Shown piece after piece: positions 21,702 to 32,290 of a stretch of 64,000 bases of DNA (its first letter is position 1; every line of letters begins with the position of its first letter). Source of the DNA: Bettongia penicillata ogilbyi (lineage: Eukaryota; Chordata; Mammalia; Diprotodontia; Potoroidae). Below the pieces are notes generated by a model. The model was not told the origin of the DNA. It saw only the letters and a list, made by a program, of their open reading frames with translations, and did not search any database. The stretch lies in assembly GCA_023548195.1 (NCBI GenBank), contig JAJHZJ010000496.1, forward strand, positions 8,736,644 through 8,800,643, written 5' to 3'. The translations under genes were made by a program, and so were the position numbers.

Positions 21702-23180
21702 AATTGCTCATGGATAGACAGAGGCAATATAATAAAAATAACAATATTACTAAAATTAGTGTATTTATTAAGTTCCATACCAATCAAACTATTGAAGGAT
21801 TAGTTAATAGAGCTAGAAAAACATAATAAAGAAATTCATCTGGAGGAATAAAATATAAAGAATCTCAAGGGAACTGCTGAAAAAGAAGGGGTTAGTGGTG
21901 GCTAGTAGCAACAGACTTCAATTTGTCCTACAAAGCAACAATCGTCAAAATGACCTGACCCTGGTTGAGAAAACTGCTGGAGAAACTAGATAGTGATGTG
22001 GCAGAAATTAGGTATTGGCCAACATTTCACATCATATGCCGAGAGGGCGACACCATAAACAAATGCGAGGATCAAGGAAGAAAATACTTTTCAGATCCAT
22101 GCTTAGGGGACCAAAAGCAGGAAGCCGAGTGTCAGAGAAGATCCAATGGACACTTTTGGTTATATACAAATTTTGAAAAGCTTTTACACAAACAAAACCA
22201 GTTTAGCTAAAATTACAAAGGATGTAGGTAACTTAGGGGAAAATCTTTGCATCAAGTTTATCCAATATGTCTTATTTCCAAAATGGACTTGATTCAAATT
22301 TATAAGAATAAGAACCATTCCTCAACTGATAAATGGTGAAAAGATATCTCCAGTTTTTCAGAACAAGAAATTCAAGTTCTCAATTGCAAATCACTAATAA
22401 GCAGAGAAATCCAAATTAAAATAATTCTGAGATTCTCTCTCTCTCTCATAAGACAGGTAAATTTGACTAAAGGAAGAAAAATGGCAAATGTTTGAGAGGA
22501 TGAAGGGAAAATAGATATAGTAATGAACTATTATTGGAACTATGGAGTGATCCAGACATTTTGGAAAGCAATTTGGAAATATGTTCCCAAAATTAGTCAA
22601 CTGTCTGTGCACTTTTATTCTTGGGTATCTAGAACCCAGAGACAAAATGCACCTGTATGTATACAATTATTTATAGCAGTAAAATTTTTTGTGGTGGCAA
22701 AGAACTGGAAACTAAATGGGTACCTGTCAGGACAAATTATGGTCTATGACTATAATAGAATAGCACTGAGATGTAAGAAATGAAAGGGACAGTTTCAGAG
22801 AGACTTGGGAAGACATATATGAGTGGACACAGGATGAAGTGAGCAGAACCAGGAGAATATTTTATAAAATAACATCATAAAAACAAACAACTTTGAATGA
22901 CTTAAGGACTCCAATCACTGTAGTTACCAATCACAGTTCCAGAGCATTCACAATGAAATATACTACTCACCTCCTGACAGAGAAGTGACAGATTCAGAGT
23001 TCAGACTGAAATATATTTTTTTTTTTGGACAAAACCAATGAGGAAATGTGTTTTGTTTGACTATATATATTTGTTACAAGGAATTTGCTTTTCTCTTTTT
23101 ATTTCCATCGTGGCAAAGGTTGGAACAGAGAAAAAAAATATTTTTACTTGAAAAAAATGAGTAAAATTTTAAAAAGTCTT
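21702..23180 (+). mobile_element. L1 LINE, 5'-truncated (ORF2 end plus 3' UTR)
   Basis: From 'aattgctcatggatagacag' onward the sequence follows the last part of L1 ORF2 and the marsupial L1 3' end. Landmarks are 'caatcaaactattgaaggat', 'gaacttattattggaac'-type sequence near 22525, 'ggaaagcaatttggaaatat', 'gtgagcagaaccaggagaat' and 'agaagtgacagattcagagt'. ORF2 is broken by stops and indels. This L1 was the target of the HAL1-like insertion; its 5' truncation point lies close to the insertion site. Confidence 0.8.
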
Positions 23181-24440
23181 TCTAAGAAAAACAAAGTATT
23201 ATATAGCAGAAAATTTCAGTTTTGAATATAATTCTTTCCCTCCCTCTTTTTTGCTATGTTTATGGAAATGCCCACTTTATCTGGTCTTTTTTAAGTTTGA
23301 AAAGAGAAGGAAGGAAAGCTAGATTTCTAGGCGTGGAGAGATGATTATCAAGGCAGTTGAGCATAAAGCAAAACATGACTGTTTATATGTTTCCTTCAAA
23401 GCCTAGTTGCTTCCTTCCTAAGATTCCCACTTAGATTTGCATCTAGTACAACTGTAGCTCTTCAGAACATTTTAGAAACCATTAGGAGGTGAGGGTGTGT
23501 TAGATTGGAATGGATTGTTCTTAAAAACATCTACACCATGTGTTATTACTATGAAGTAACAAGACGAATTTGGCAAACATGCTAGATCTTAAACACGTGA
23601 GCACTGGTAACTTCAAAGTAACATTTTAGAGGGAGGAGGTCCTGTGGTATAAACTTATTTAGAAAGGGCATAAGGATATAAACTTATTTAAAAATTGCTC
23701 AAAATTAATTTAGGAATTTCCTTTTGGAAACATCTTAAGAACCAATTTCTGTATCTCATGGAGCCTTACATATAGTAGGTACTTGATAAGTAAATGATGA
23801 TTGATGAATGAACAAAAGACCTAGGCATTTTACAATCACAGTGTTATCATTTTCACATCATTAACTAGAAATCTCCGACAAAAATTCTGGTTGTCATCAA
23901 AAATCAAATTTTTAAAAGATGAAGTTTGGCCACCACTCAGTGTATTCAAAAGAATGTGACACAGATCCTGAAGAGTCATTCCAAGAAAAGGCATTCTAGT
24001 AATGCTTTAAGCACCAGCAGTATGTAGCCTCTCATGGGCACTACTTTGAAGGGGACAATACTCATACAAATTTTTAAGTACTGATGTTTGTTGAAAAAAA
24101 TGTACATCTTTAGGCAAGTCATAGTTTATATGAGAATATTCACTAGGAACTGAAGAACATTTTCGGATGGAAGTCCTCCTGTATTTATCCTGAACACGTG
24201 GGCTTTTATTCTCTCGCCACTGTCCCATTTCATGGTCATCTTTTTAAATCTGATGACATGACATCCTGTCCAAAAATCACTATGTAGATCTTAAGAACAT
24301 TTTGGAGGGAAAGAAATCAATTGGTGCCACTTTTTCCTTAATGACTGGTCATCTCTTTTCTAGAATTCTAGAGTTGGAAGGGACTAGTGTGGCCATAGAA
24401 TATATATTCTATCAAGGAGAATTCATTCTATAATATAAGA
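23180..24440. other. Mostly unassigned; one L2 tail
   Basis: An L2 tail ('catatagtaggtacttgata') lies at 23755-23820. The remainder is AT-rich and unrecognised. Confidence 0.45.
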
Positions 24441-24444
24441 TCTA

Positions 24445-24625
24445 ATATGGCACAGTATTAAGAACTCTGAAAATGGAATTAAGGGACGTGGGTTTGAATT
24501 CTAACTCTGTTATGTCTGTGACATTGGGCAAATCTCCTCAACTCTCTGAGCCTCAGTTTCCTCCTCTATAAAATAAAGGACTTGAATTAAGGTCCTTGAC
24601 ATCTCTAAATCTATGATGTTATGAC
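24445..24625 (+). mobile_element. MIR SINE
   Basis: 'atatggcacagtattaagaa', 'ggacgtgggtttgaattcta', 'agcctcagtttcctcctcta' and 'atctctaaatctatgatgtt' are in MIR order. Nearly complete. Confidence 0.75.
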
Positions 24626-24839
24626 ACTTGATAAATAATCATTCAGTCTTTGCTGATGATTTCCAATAATAGAAAACTAAAGGGAAGAGGTCTAAAATCT
24701 GTGATTCTCTGGACCCAGGACAAACAAAAGAAAAAATTTTGAACCATCAGGAATGAGCCTAGTCTGAGATTGCAGTTACATCAGGAATACAGGGTTATTT
24801 ACTTACTATCAGGAAAATTATAAACATGAGAAACCATGT

Positions 24840-25395
24840 AAATGACAAAAATCTTAAAAAACTACCTGATTATATCAAGGGATGCTCCAAATGTTTTTTG
24901 GCAAAATCTCACACTTATTTCTGTCAAACAAAACAAAACACACAGACATATATATCCCTGGAAACAAAAATAAGAGGACCTTTCTTTACTCTGATAAATT
25001 AGTATCTATCTAAAACCTAGAAACAGACTTATATGTTACAGTGAGAAGCTTTTTGATATGATTAGAGGTAAAGCAAAGATGTCTCTTAGCACCACTATTA
25101 TTTAACAGTGTTAAAAAAGGCTAGCTCTAGCAAGATAAGAAGGAACTGAGGGAATAAACCTGGACAGAGAGGAAACAAAATTTTCCATAATGTCATATAC
25201 CATGAGGGTTCATCTAGAGATCCCAAACTATTCAAATAAAAATGAATTGAAGCAACAAATAATTTTAGCAAAGCCTCAGATAGAAAATAAATTAATATAA
25301 GCCAGCAACCTTTTTCTATATTGACAAGAAGGCCCAGGAGGAAGAGATAGAAAAATAAAATAATCCATTCAAAATATTTGGGAATCTATTTCCTT
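24840..25395 (+). mobile_element. L1 ORF2 internal fragment
   Basis: Translated in its best frames, the segment gives L1 ORF2 reverse-transcriptase-side stretches such as 'LPDYIKGCSK', 'FLAKSHTYFCQ', 'RGPFFTLIN' and 'NPFKIFGN'. It lies downstream of the catalytic box. Stops and small indels break it. It is separate from the L1 at 21702-23180. Confidence 0.7.
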
Positions 25396-25984
25396 CCTAA
25401 AGTGAGGTGTTTGAACTTAGTCCTCCTGGAAATTCCCTTCTAGCCTGAACATTCTATGATTTGGTGAAATCCAGATGAACTGGCGCCTCTACAGTGAGCT
25501 AGGGAGGTGAGATGTGAGGAATAGGGTGTGCTTTATGATTCAAAAAACATCTTTTTTGGGGGCTATGCAAAGGATTTGGCAGGTGGGAAACTGAAGGGGA
25601 TCTCCTGGCTACCATCGAAATACTCTCATAAGCCCGCCTGCTTTCTCTTGTGGTTCACTTCTCACTCTTCTTGACTGTGTAGAGAAGGAACTGGGGAAAG
25701 TACCTGAGTGAATGTGTTTGTGCCTGATTTGGTGTCTGTATGTAGAGTCCCAGATGTGCAGACAATGCATAATGGAGAGTGTCTTGATCACTTCTGAAAA
25801 TATTTTTAAGGTCAAGCTAAACTTCAAAGTGATCCCTCAAATTTTAATAATTTAAGAACACATGCAATGAGAACTCAAAGAAGAAAGCGGTGGTCAAAGA
25901 TTTGAATCTGATTTTTACCGATAGTTCTCCAGGCATAGTCTGGAAAATAAATTATATTAATTTTTTGATCCACATAATGACATG

Positions 25985-26150
25985 ACTAGAGCACTGACTT
26001 AGAAGTGGCAGTAACCTCAGACACTATCTAGTCCAAACTCATCATTTTACTTTTGAACTTAGGCTGATGGATCAAGGGACTTGTCCAAGGACACACAGAA
26101 TTTGAACTCGAGCACTTACTCTTTTTACTGTACCATACTGCTTTCCACCA
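25985..26150 (-). mobile_element. MIR SINE, reversed
   Basis: 'agtccaaactcatcatttta', 'ttgtccaaggacacacagaa' and 'ctgtaccatactgctttcc' give the reversed MIR order. Confidence 0.65.
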
Positions 26151-26825
26151 AACTGAAGGTCTACAGAGCCCTTGTGTTGACCTCATTGTTGTATGCCTGT
26201 GAAACATGGACAGTCTACCAGTGCCATGCCTGGAAACAGAATCATTTCCACTTGAACTGTTTTAGGAAGATTCTGAGGATCACCTGGAAGGATAAGGTAC
26301 CAGATACTGAAGTCCTTGCTCAAGGCTGAACTCAGGCATTCAAACTATGCTTCAGAGAATGCAACTTTGCTGGGCTGGCCACGTTGCTTGAATGCAAAAT
26401 GTATGCTTGCAAAAAAGACTATTTTATGGAGAACTCACATAGGGCAGGTGATCACATGGAGGTCAGAAGAAGTGATACAAGGACACTCTCAAGGTCTCTC
26501 TCAAGGACTTTGGATTTGATTGTGCAACATGGGAGGCACTGGCACAGGACCACTCAGTGTGGCGTGCCCACATCAGAAAGGGTGCTGTGCTCTATGAGTA
26601 AAGCAGAATTGAGACAGCACAAAGTAAATGCGCAAAGTAGATGAGCAAATTTGGAGTATTCACCCCAAAAATTCATTCGGACTATCTGTGACCTGTGGTA
26701 GAGCATTCCAAGCTCCTATTGATCTGATCACTCATAGCTGGACACACTGAAACTTCACTTTATCATGGTGATGTCAGTTCAGTCCTTCTCAGAAACAAAG
26801 GGCAACAACCGACCAACCCACTGCT
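26150..26825 (+). mobile_element. RTE-clade LINE 3' fragment
   Basis: The frame near 26150-26325 encodes 'KVYRALVLTSLLYACETW', then 'HAWKQNHFHLNCFRKILRI' and 'DKVPDTEVL'. This is the conserved C-terminal end of RTE-type reverse transcriptases. A second frame continues the post-RT region with 'LLGWPRCL'. The 3' end near 26770-26815 ('gatgtcagttcagtccttct', then 'aaagggcaacaacc') is the RTE tail. Frame shifts make it inactive. Confidence 0.75.
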
Positions 26826-26829
26826 CTCC

Positions 26830-27330
26830 AGGGTGGAGAGTCCCTCTGCTTCTTTAAATTAATAGATCAAACAGGTCTGGAAGCATGGCTAGCCTTAGGA
26901 GTAGCCACAAGTCTATGTGGTGGGTTTTGAGGGATCATATCAGGATCCCTTGACGACTGCTGACCTTGGAAAGCTCGGTAGAATAAGAAAGAGCTCAAAA
27001 GATTTTTGTCAAGGTTGTTGAGGTCACCAACCTTATGACATAGATTCATCTCAGCCCAGCTCTTTGGAATTCTATGCTTAATGCCCTCAAGCTGATTATA
27101 GCTCAGCCCAATGAGCAAGATTTAGGTGTGTGCACATGCGCACACACACACGCAACACACCCATGCACACACACCATAGAGAAATACAGACACATGCATG
27201 AGTGGTAACCATACTCTCCAGACCTCTCTGCTATGGAGAACTGCCACTCTCCTTAGTTGAGATAGCAACATAGAAAACTGGGCTCTTCTTGCCTTCATCT
27301 GTTGTCTAGGCACGCCTTGGGAATGCGTAC
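26830..27330. other. Unassigned, with a CA/GCAC microsatellite
   Basis: A short CA/CACG run occupies 27126-27172. The rest shows nothing recognisable. Confidence 0.5.
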
Positions 27331-27480
27331 CTTCCCTCCCTGTAATCCTTACTTTTCTTCAAAGCTCGGCTCGAATGCTCTCTCTTCCACCAGGCCTTTC
27401 CTGATCTCCCAGGCTGCTAAAGTCTCTACCCTGCCCACACCCTGTGTTTATCTGGCACCTCTTTTACATCTGTGTCTATG
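27330..27480 (+). mobile_element. L2 LINE fragment
   Basis: 'ccaggcctttcctgatctcc' and 'cacctcttttacatctgtgt' are L2 3' region landmarks. Confidence 0.6.
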
Positions 27481-27484
27481 GAGA

Positions 27485-27660
27485 GGCAGCTCCTCGTAAT
27501 GATTAGTGTAGTGACCTTGGAATCAGAAGGACCTCATTTCCTCATCCATAAAGGAGTAAAAATAGTATCCCCTAGAACTGCTGGGAGAGTCAAATAATAT
27601 TTCTATGTAAATCACTTTGTAAACCTTCAAGGTGCTGTATAAATGTTATTATTATTGTGT
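27485..27660 (+). mobile_element. MIR/Ther-1 SINE
   Basis: A head-to-tail copy: 'ttggaatcagaaggacctca', then 'gagagtcaaataatatttct' and 'aaggtgctgtataaatgtta' with an ATT-repeat end. Part of the middle is deleted. Confidence 0.7.
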
Positions 27661-27689
27661 TATGGAGGAAGTAGAGGGCAATAAGTGTT

Positions 27690-27910
27690 TATAGAAAGCC
27701 TGTTATGCGCCCTGTGATATACAACTATTATATCCTTTGATCCCTAGGAGTTAGATACTATTGTTTTCCCCATTTTACAGTGGATGCAACCAAGGCAATG
27801 ACTTGCCCAAGGTCACACAACTGGTCAGTATCTGAGAATGGATTTGAACTCAGGTCTTCTAGACACCAGGTCTAGTACTCTGTCTACTGTACCATCTAGT
27901 TGGTCCAATC
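27690..27910 (-). mobile_element. MIR SINE, reversed
   Basis: 'tccccattttacagtggatg', 'caaggtcacacaactggtca' and 'gatttgaactcaggtcttct' are in reversed SINE order. Full length. Confidence 0.75.
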
Positions 27911-28009
27911 TTATTAATATTATTATTATATACTTATAAAAATGATACAAAAAGAAACAAAGTCACAGACTCCAGGTGAAAACTCCTTAGTTTAGTCCAT
28001 TATGTTTAT

Positions 28010-28132
28010 TGTATATATGTAAGCTCCTTGAGGACAGAGACTTTCATTTCTGTCTTTGAATACTATTATATCTAGAGCTGAATGGGTGCATAGCAAATGC
28101 TTGTGGATGGATGGATGGATGGATGGATGGAC
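28010..28132 (+). mobile_element. L2 tail followed by (GGAT)n
   Basis: The L2-type tail ('gtaagctccttgaggacaga' to 'gcatagcaaatgcttgtgga') runs straight into six GGAT units at 28107-28132. Confidence 0.65.
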
Positions 28133-28619
28133 TGTTTACCATCAGGCAGCCTTAGGGTAGTCAATGGGTGCCCTTCTAAGGCATATCAGCAATAGTTGCT
28201 AGCTTCCTGCTCCACAGATCAACAACCCTGCCTTTCTGATTGGGGTTTCAGGCTCTAGGGAGACTCCTTCTACCTAACATTACTTGCCTCACTGGCTGTT
28301 AAGGCCCACAGTCCCCAAACTGAAGATTTATTCTATAGGATGCTGAATGAAAGCTCTTACATCTTGAGGGTAAGAAAAATCCAGGAAATGCAAATACTCC
28401 TGGAGACATGAGGGTAGAGGAGCACCTCAAGTCTTCACCTGTTTTGCAATTTTGCTTAATGGAGCCATGCCCACAAGACTGTTTTCCCTGGATTCAGGCT
28501 CTGGACCAATGTTAAGGCAGATTCACAGACACGCACAAACGGAAGCTGACTGAAAGTGACTCATGGGTAGAAGCAAACTCTGGGGGAAATTATGAATAAT
28601 TAGAAAATAAGGACATTCC

Positions 28620-28800
28620 CTCCATGGTGGTTTAGGAGAAAGGGCACTGGAGCTAAGGTCAGAGAATCTGGGTTAGAGTCTCAGGTGTGACATTTAACTA
28701 GCTGGGGGATGATGAGTCACTTGGCTTCTCCCTGGAATGAAGTGACCTCTTTTGTCACATGAAAGGTTGGGCTAAATTAGTCTTTTAAACTGGAGTTCTG
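28620..28800 (+). mobile_element. MIR SINE
   Basis: 'agaaagggcactggagctaa', 'gaatctgggttagagtctca' and 'gggatgatgagtcacttggc' are in MIR order. Confidence 0.6.
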
Positions 28801-29264
28801 TGATGTGCTGGAGGGTCTTTCCTGTGCCAATCTACAAATCAGGGCTTGATTTACTGTTTTGTTGATTGTAAGACTTAAGAAAGTGATGCAGAAAGTGTGA
28901 ATAATGCTCTCTCTACTTAAAAGTGTGTCCTGCAGCACATCGTTTTTCCCCACCCCCATCCCAAAAGTTGGTTGTTAAACTTTTATCAACATATCCCTGC
29001 CTCTACAATGCTTTCTAGCTCTAGTTCCCAAATTCTTAATCTGTGAAATATATTATAAATGTAGCCTACTGAATGCCGGTTCATTGTCCTATAGATACCA
29101 AATACTGTTTATCTCTTCTTCTATGAAAATAAAATCCTTTGGAATTTATAAGGCTTGACATTTTTTTCTCAGATTTTTATTCAAAACAATTTAGAGGGTA
29201 TGGTGGCTCCTTCTCTTTTATGAAATGCATTGTGGTAAACTGGAATGGATCCTAGCCTTAGGCA

Positions 29265-29645
29265 AGTCAACAAGCATTTATTAAGGAAATTGTGCACAGG
29301 CCTGGGAATAGGAAGGCAAAACCAGTCCCTTCCTTTAAGAAGTCTGCGTTCTTACGAATAACTAAATGTATTATATATTATGCAGAAGAGGTGGAAGGTT
29401 TTCTGGAAAGGGAAAGCGGTGGCGGATCTGGGTTCAAATCTCTGTGATCTTAACATCTATGAGATGGGAATAATAATGCTTCAAAGGGGTTGTTGGGAGG
29501 CTTGTCCTTTGTAAATTTTGTGCTGTATCAGAGTGAGTTATTATTACTCAAAAAGAAGCAAATATTTCTCCTCAGAGACAAAAGTCTCTGTATTCTCCAG
29601 CACCTGGCACAGAGCTTGGTGCTAAATGTTTTGGTGTTGATTACT
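29265..29645. mobile_element. L2 and MIR fragments
   Basis: A reversed L2 tail occupies 29265-29350 ('caacaagcatttattaagga'). A plus-strand MIR occupies 29395-29560 ('tctgggttcaaatctctgtg') and an L2 tail 29590-29645 ('agcacctggcacagagcttg'). Confidence 0.6.
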
Positions 29646-29649
29646 CATT

Positions 29650-30225
29650 CAAATAAACCCGAATTACCAGGAATGTGAACCTCAGAGTCTCAACTCTCTG
29701 TTTTAGCAACCAGGACAGGAAATGTGTCCTCATATCAACAGTTTTTGCTGGGTGGGGGAAGGGGAGATTTCTTAACATTTCAGGGTTGGGGAAGAGATCC
29801 CAGCACACCGTCTCTCCATGGCAGAGGGTACTCAGAGAGGGTAGGGAGACATCAAGCCCTGCTGGGAAAGACACCAGGTGTGTGTCTAGTCTGAAGGCTG
29901 CCTCTGGGGTGATCAGAGCAGGTCATCACACTGATGTGGATGCTGGGGCTCTAAATGCGAACCACCTGGCCTTAGTTGTCCTGCTCTGGTTCTGGAGCCT
30001 TAACACGACCATCAGGACCCAGAGTGGTTCTGCCCACAGAACGCACAGCTGCTAACACGTGTCTTTTGAACGAGTCAGCAGAAACTGAAGGGTCTGGCAT
30101 CTGGTCCTGCAGGAACTGGGATGAGCCTTTGCTCCCCAGTCCTCCGGTGCATTTATCGAGCGCTGCATTTTACTCCAACACTTACGGGCCTCGTCGGTGT
30201 TCGCTGCGTGAAGAGTGATGGCTGA
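29650..30225. other. Shoulder of the CpG-rich region, no recognised gene
   Basis: GC content and CpG density rise from about 29940 (for example 30150-30215, 'ttatcgagcgctgcatttta'). Opposing 60-126 codon frames show no recognisable protein. Confidence 0.45.
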
Positions 30226-30350
30226 AGGCAAGGACCTGGGTTCTACTACAGCCTCCGTCCCCTAACTACCTGTGTGGCCTCGGGCCGGTAATTTCCCTTT
30301 TATGGGTTCAGTTTCTTTATCTGTAAATTGAAGGGATTGGCTTGGATCAT
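30225..30350 (+). mobile_element. MIR SINE
   Basis: 'aggacctgggttctactaca', 'tacctgtgtggcctcgggcc' and 'ctttatctgtaaattgaagg' are visible. This copy keeps unusual CpGs. Confidence 0.65.
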
Positions 30351-30490
30351 TGGTTCTTGAGTGTGTGTGTGTTGGGGACCCCGGCAGGCTGACGACGTCT
30401 TATCGGAATTAATGTTTTCAAAGGCGTAAAATAAAAAAAATATGAAAGAAACCTATAATACTGAAGTGTAATTACTGAAAAACTACCAAG
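30348..30490. mobile_element. Inverted-repeat DNA element, third copy (partial)
   Basis: It begins 'ttggttcttgagtgtgtgtg' and continues through a 'ggcaggctgacgacgtctta' block and 'gcgtaaaataaaaaaaatat'. This is the opposite-orientation match to the family at 2608 and 15815. It retains several CpGs that the other copies have lost. Confidence 0.45.
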
Positions 30491-30754
30491 TGCACGTTTC
30501 GAGGTGAAGCACCTTTGACCTAGGTAATCTTCTAGGTCCTTCCGGGTCTAGAGTCAAGAATTTGCGAACACGGTCCAGGTCAAACTGCCCTTGGAGGATG
30601 ACACCACCTCAAGGCCAAGGGCATGCTCGGCCCTGGGGCAGCCGGCCTGAGCTCCAGGGCTAGGCATAACAACAGGCTCCCCTCCCCCAACCCCGCGGGG
30701 CTGCGAAGTGCGATCAGGGGGTCTCCAGGGTCCCCCCCATCACCTGCTGGGGCG

Positions 30755-31436
30755 GTATGCACGCGTGCATGCACACAGGCACGCACGCACACAGGCATGC
30801 ACACACGCACGCACGCAGGCATGCACACACGCACGCATGCACACACGCACGCAGGCATGCACACACGCACGCACACACGCACACAGGCACGCACGCACGC
30901 ACGCATGCACACACGCACGCACGCACACACGCACGCATGAACACTCGCACGCACACGCATGCACACACGCACGCACACACACAGGCATGCACACACGCAC
31001 GCACGCACGCAGGCATGCACACACGCACGCATGCACACTCGCACGCACACGCATGCACACACGCACGCACACACACAGGCATGCACACACGCACGCATGC
31101 ACACTCGCACGCACACAGGCATGCACACAGGCATGTACACACACAGGCATGCACACACGCACGCACACAGGCATGCACACACACGCACACAGGCGTGCAC
31201 ACTCGCACGCACACAGGCATGCACACACACGCACACAGGCATGCACACAGGCATGTACACACACAGGCATGCACACACGCACGCACACAGGCATGCACAC
31301 ACACACGCACACAGGCGCGCACACTCGCACGCACACAGGCATGCACACACACGCACACAGGCGTGCACACTCGCACGCATACTCGCACGCACACAGGCAT
31401 GCACACACACACGCACGCACACAGGCATGCACGGTC
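30755..31436. repeat. Large CACG/CA-type tandem tract with higher-order repeats
   Basis: About 680 bp consists only of GCAC, GCACAC, ACGC, ACTC and AGGCATGC steps. It has no TAA, TAG or TGA in most frames of either strand, so every frame reads open for long distances. Longer units are duplicated: 'acaggcatgtacac' recurs exactly 120 bp apart (31131 and 31251) with the same flanks. A block starting at 30957 recurs at 31051 (94 bp). The tract is mostly alternating purine/pyrimidine, rich in CpG, and joins the CpG-rich core at its right edge. Confidence 0.95.
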
Positions 31437-31809
31437 AGCCTCCAATTCCACCAGGACAGCCGGAGCGCTCGGCTCCAAGTCCAGCCCCGCCACATGGCCA
31501 GCGCTCCCCAGGCTCGGAGGGGAGGCGGCGAGCTTCGGTTATTTCTGCAGGAAGAGTTTTTGACACAACGTAAACAATCCCCGGGACGCTGGAGCCCCGG
31601 GCCCCACCGGGCCGCAGCGGGCCTCCTCCTCTGCCTCCGCCTACGCCTCCGCCGCCCCAGCCCCCGCAGTAGAGGCGGCGCAGGCTGCGCGGCGGGGAGT
31701 CCGCCCCTCCCCCCCGCTTCTCCCCCCTCCCTCCCCAGGAGCGCTCATTTTCGCTCGGCCGGTCACCGCCGTCTGCCTTAGCTGGATTCCACCCCACCCC
31801 CATCTCCTT

Positions 31810-31820
31810 TGCTCAGTCAT
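31810..31820 (-). promoter_or_regulatory. ARE/MARE-like site
   Basis: Read on the minus strand the site is ATGACTGAGCA, which fits the TGACNNNGC antioxidant-response (NRF2/small-Maf) consensus. It is a sequence match only. Confidence 0.35.
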
Positions 31821-31843
31821 TCAGACTTGGAAAGTCAATAACA

Positions 31844-31857
31844 CGCTGACATCATCA
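31844..31857 (+). promoter_or_regulatory. CRE-type MARE-like site
   Basis: CGCTGACATCATCA agrees with 11 of 14 positions of the long Maf recognition element of CRE type. It lies 24 bp from the ARE-like site. Sequence match only. Confidence 0.3.
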
Positions 31858-31864
31858 GTGGTTT

Positions 31865-31878
31865 GTGTATTATTACAC
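31865..31878. repeat. Short inverted repeat GTGTA-TTAT-TACAC
   Basis: Two perfect 5 bp arms flank four bases, just right of the Maf-like sites. It may be a dimer site or chance. Confidence 0.4.
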
Positions 31879-32218
31879 TGCTACTTTCCAAAGGGCCGTG
31901 CATCCTCTAAGAGAGGAGCACTGCGGCCGCCCGCCGCCTAAGAGGAGCGCGGAGAAACCCGAGCAGGGCCGCCTGCTAGGGGAAAAGCGGGGCAGATCAG
32001 CAGGGGGTCATCGGAGCTGGGGACCCGAGCCTCTTTCTCACGCGAATGCCCCTTCCACGTCTCCGTCTGTGGAGTGGGTGCGTTTTTCCCGGAGTGACAG
32101 TGACTTCAGTGCAGGAAGAAATGTAGCATGTGCTTAAGAAGCCTCTGAAGTGCCCTCCTGGGGAACTGATGCTTTCATCTCTCAGTCCTGGGGGAGCCGG
32201 GGGCTTGGCATCCTAAGA

Positions 32219-32290
32219 CGTGTGTGCGCGCGCGCGTGCGTGTGTGTGTGCGTGTGTGCGTGCGTGCGTGTGTGTGTGTGTGTGTGTGTA
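32219..32290. repeat. Pure alternating TG/CG tract
   Basis: It is 72 bp of unbroken pyrimidine-purine alternation, including a GCGCGCGCGCG core and a long TG end. This is classic Z-DNA-prone sequence. It flanks the CpG core on the side opposite the CACG tract and is its reverse complement in type. Confidence 0.95.

Larger units (their letters stand above)
31437..32215. promoter_or_regulatory. CpG-island core, probable promoter of an unplaced gene
   Basis: The base composition changes sharply to very GC- and CpG-rich (31560-31720 and 31915-32110), which is rare in this AT-rich window. Sp/KLF-type sites are visible: CCGCCCC at 31701-31707 and a C-rich run to 31738. AP-1/ARE-like and CRE/MARE-like motifs lie at 31810-31857. 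No convincing coding exon with splice donor was found on either strand, so direction and gene are unknown. A non-coding first exon or a regulatory RNA is possible. Confidence 0.6.

Noticed and set aside
30580..31781. Very long open frames (up to 357 codons) on both strands, rich in Cys/Val/Arg/Ala or His/Thr/Ala
   Set aside because: They are produced by the CACG/CA tandem tract, which lacks stop codons in all frames. Both strands read open at once, and the protein is only a repeat of the DNA words.
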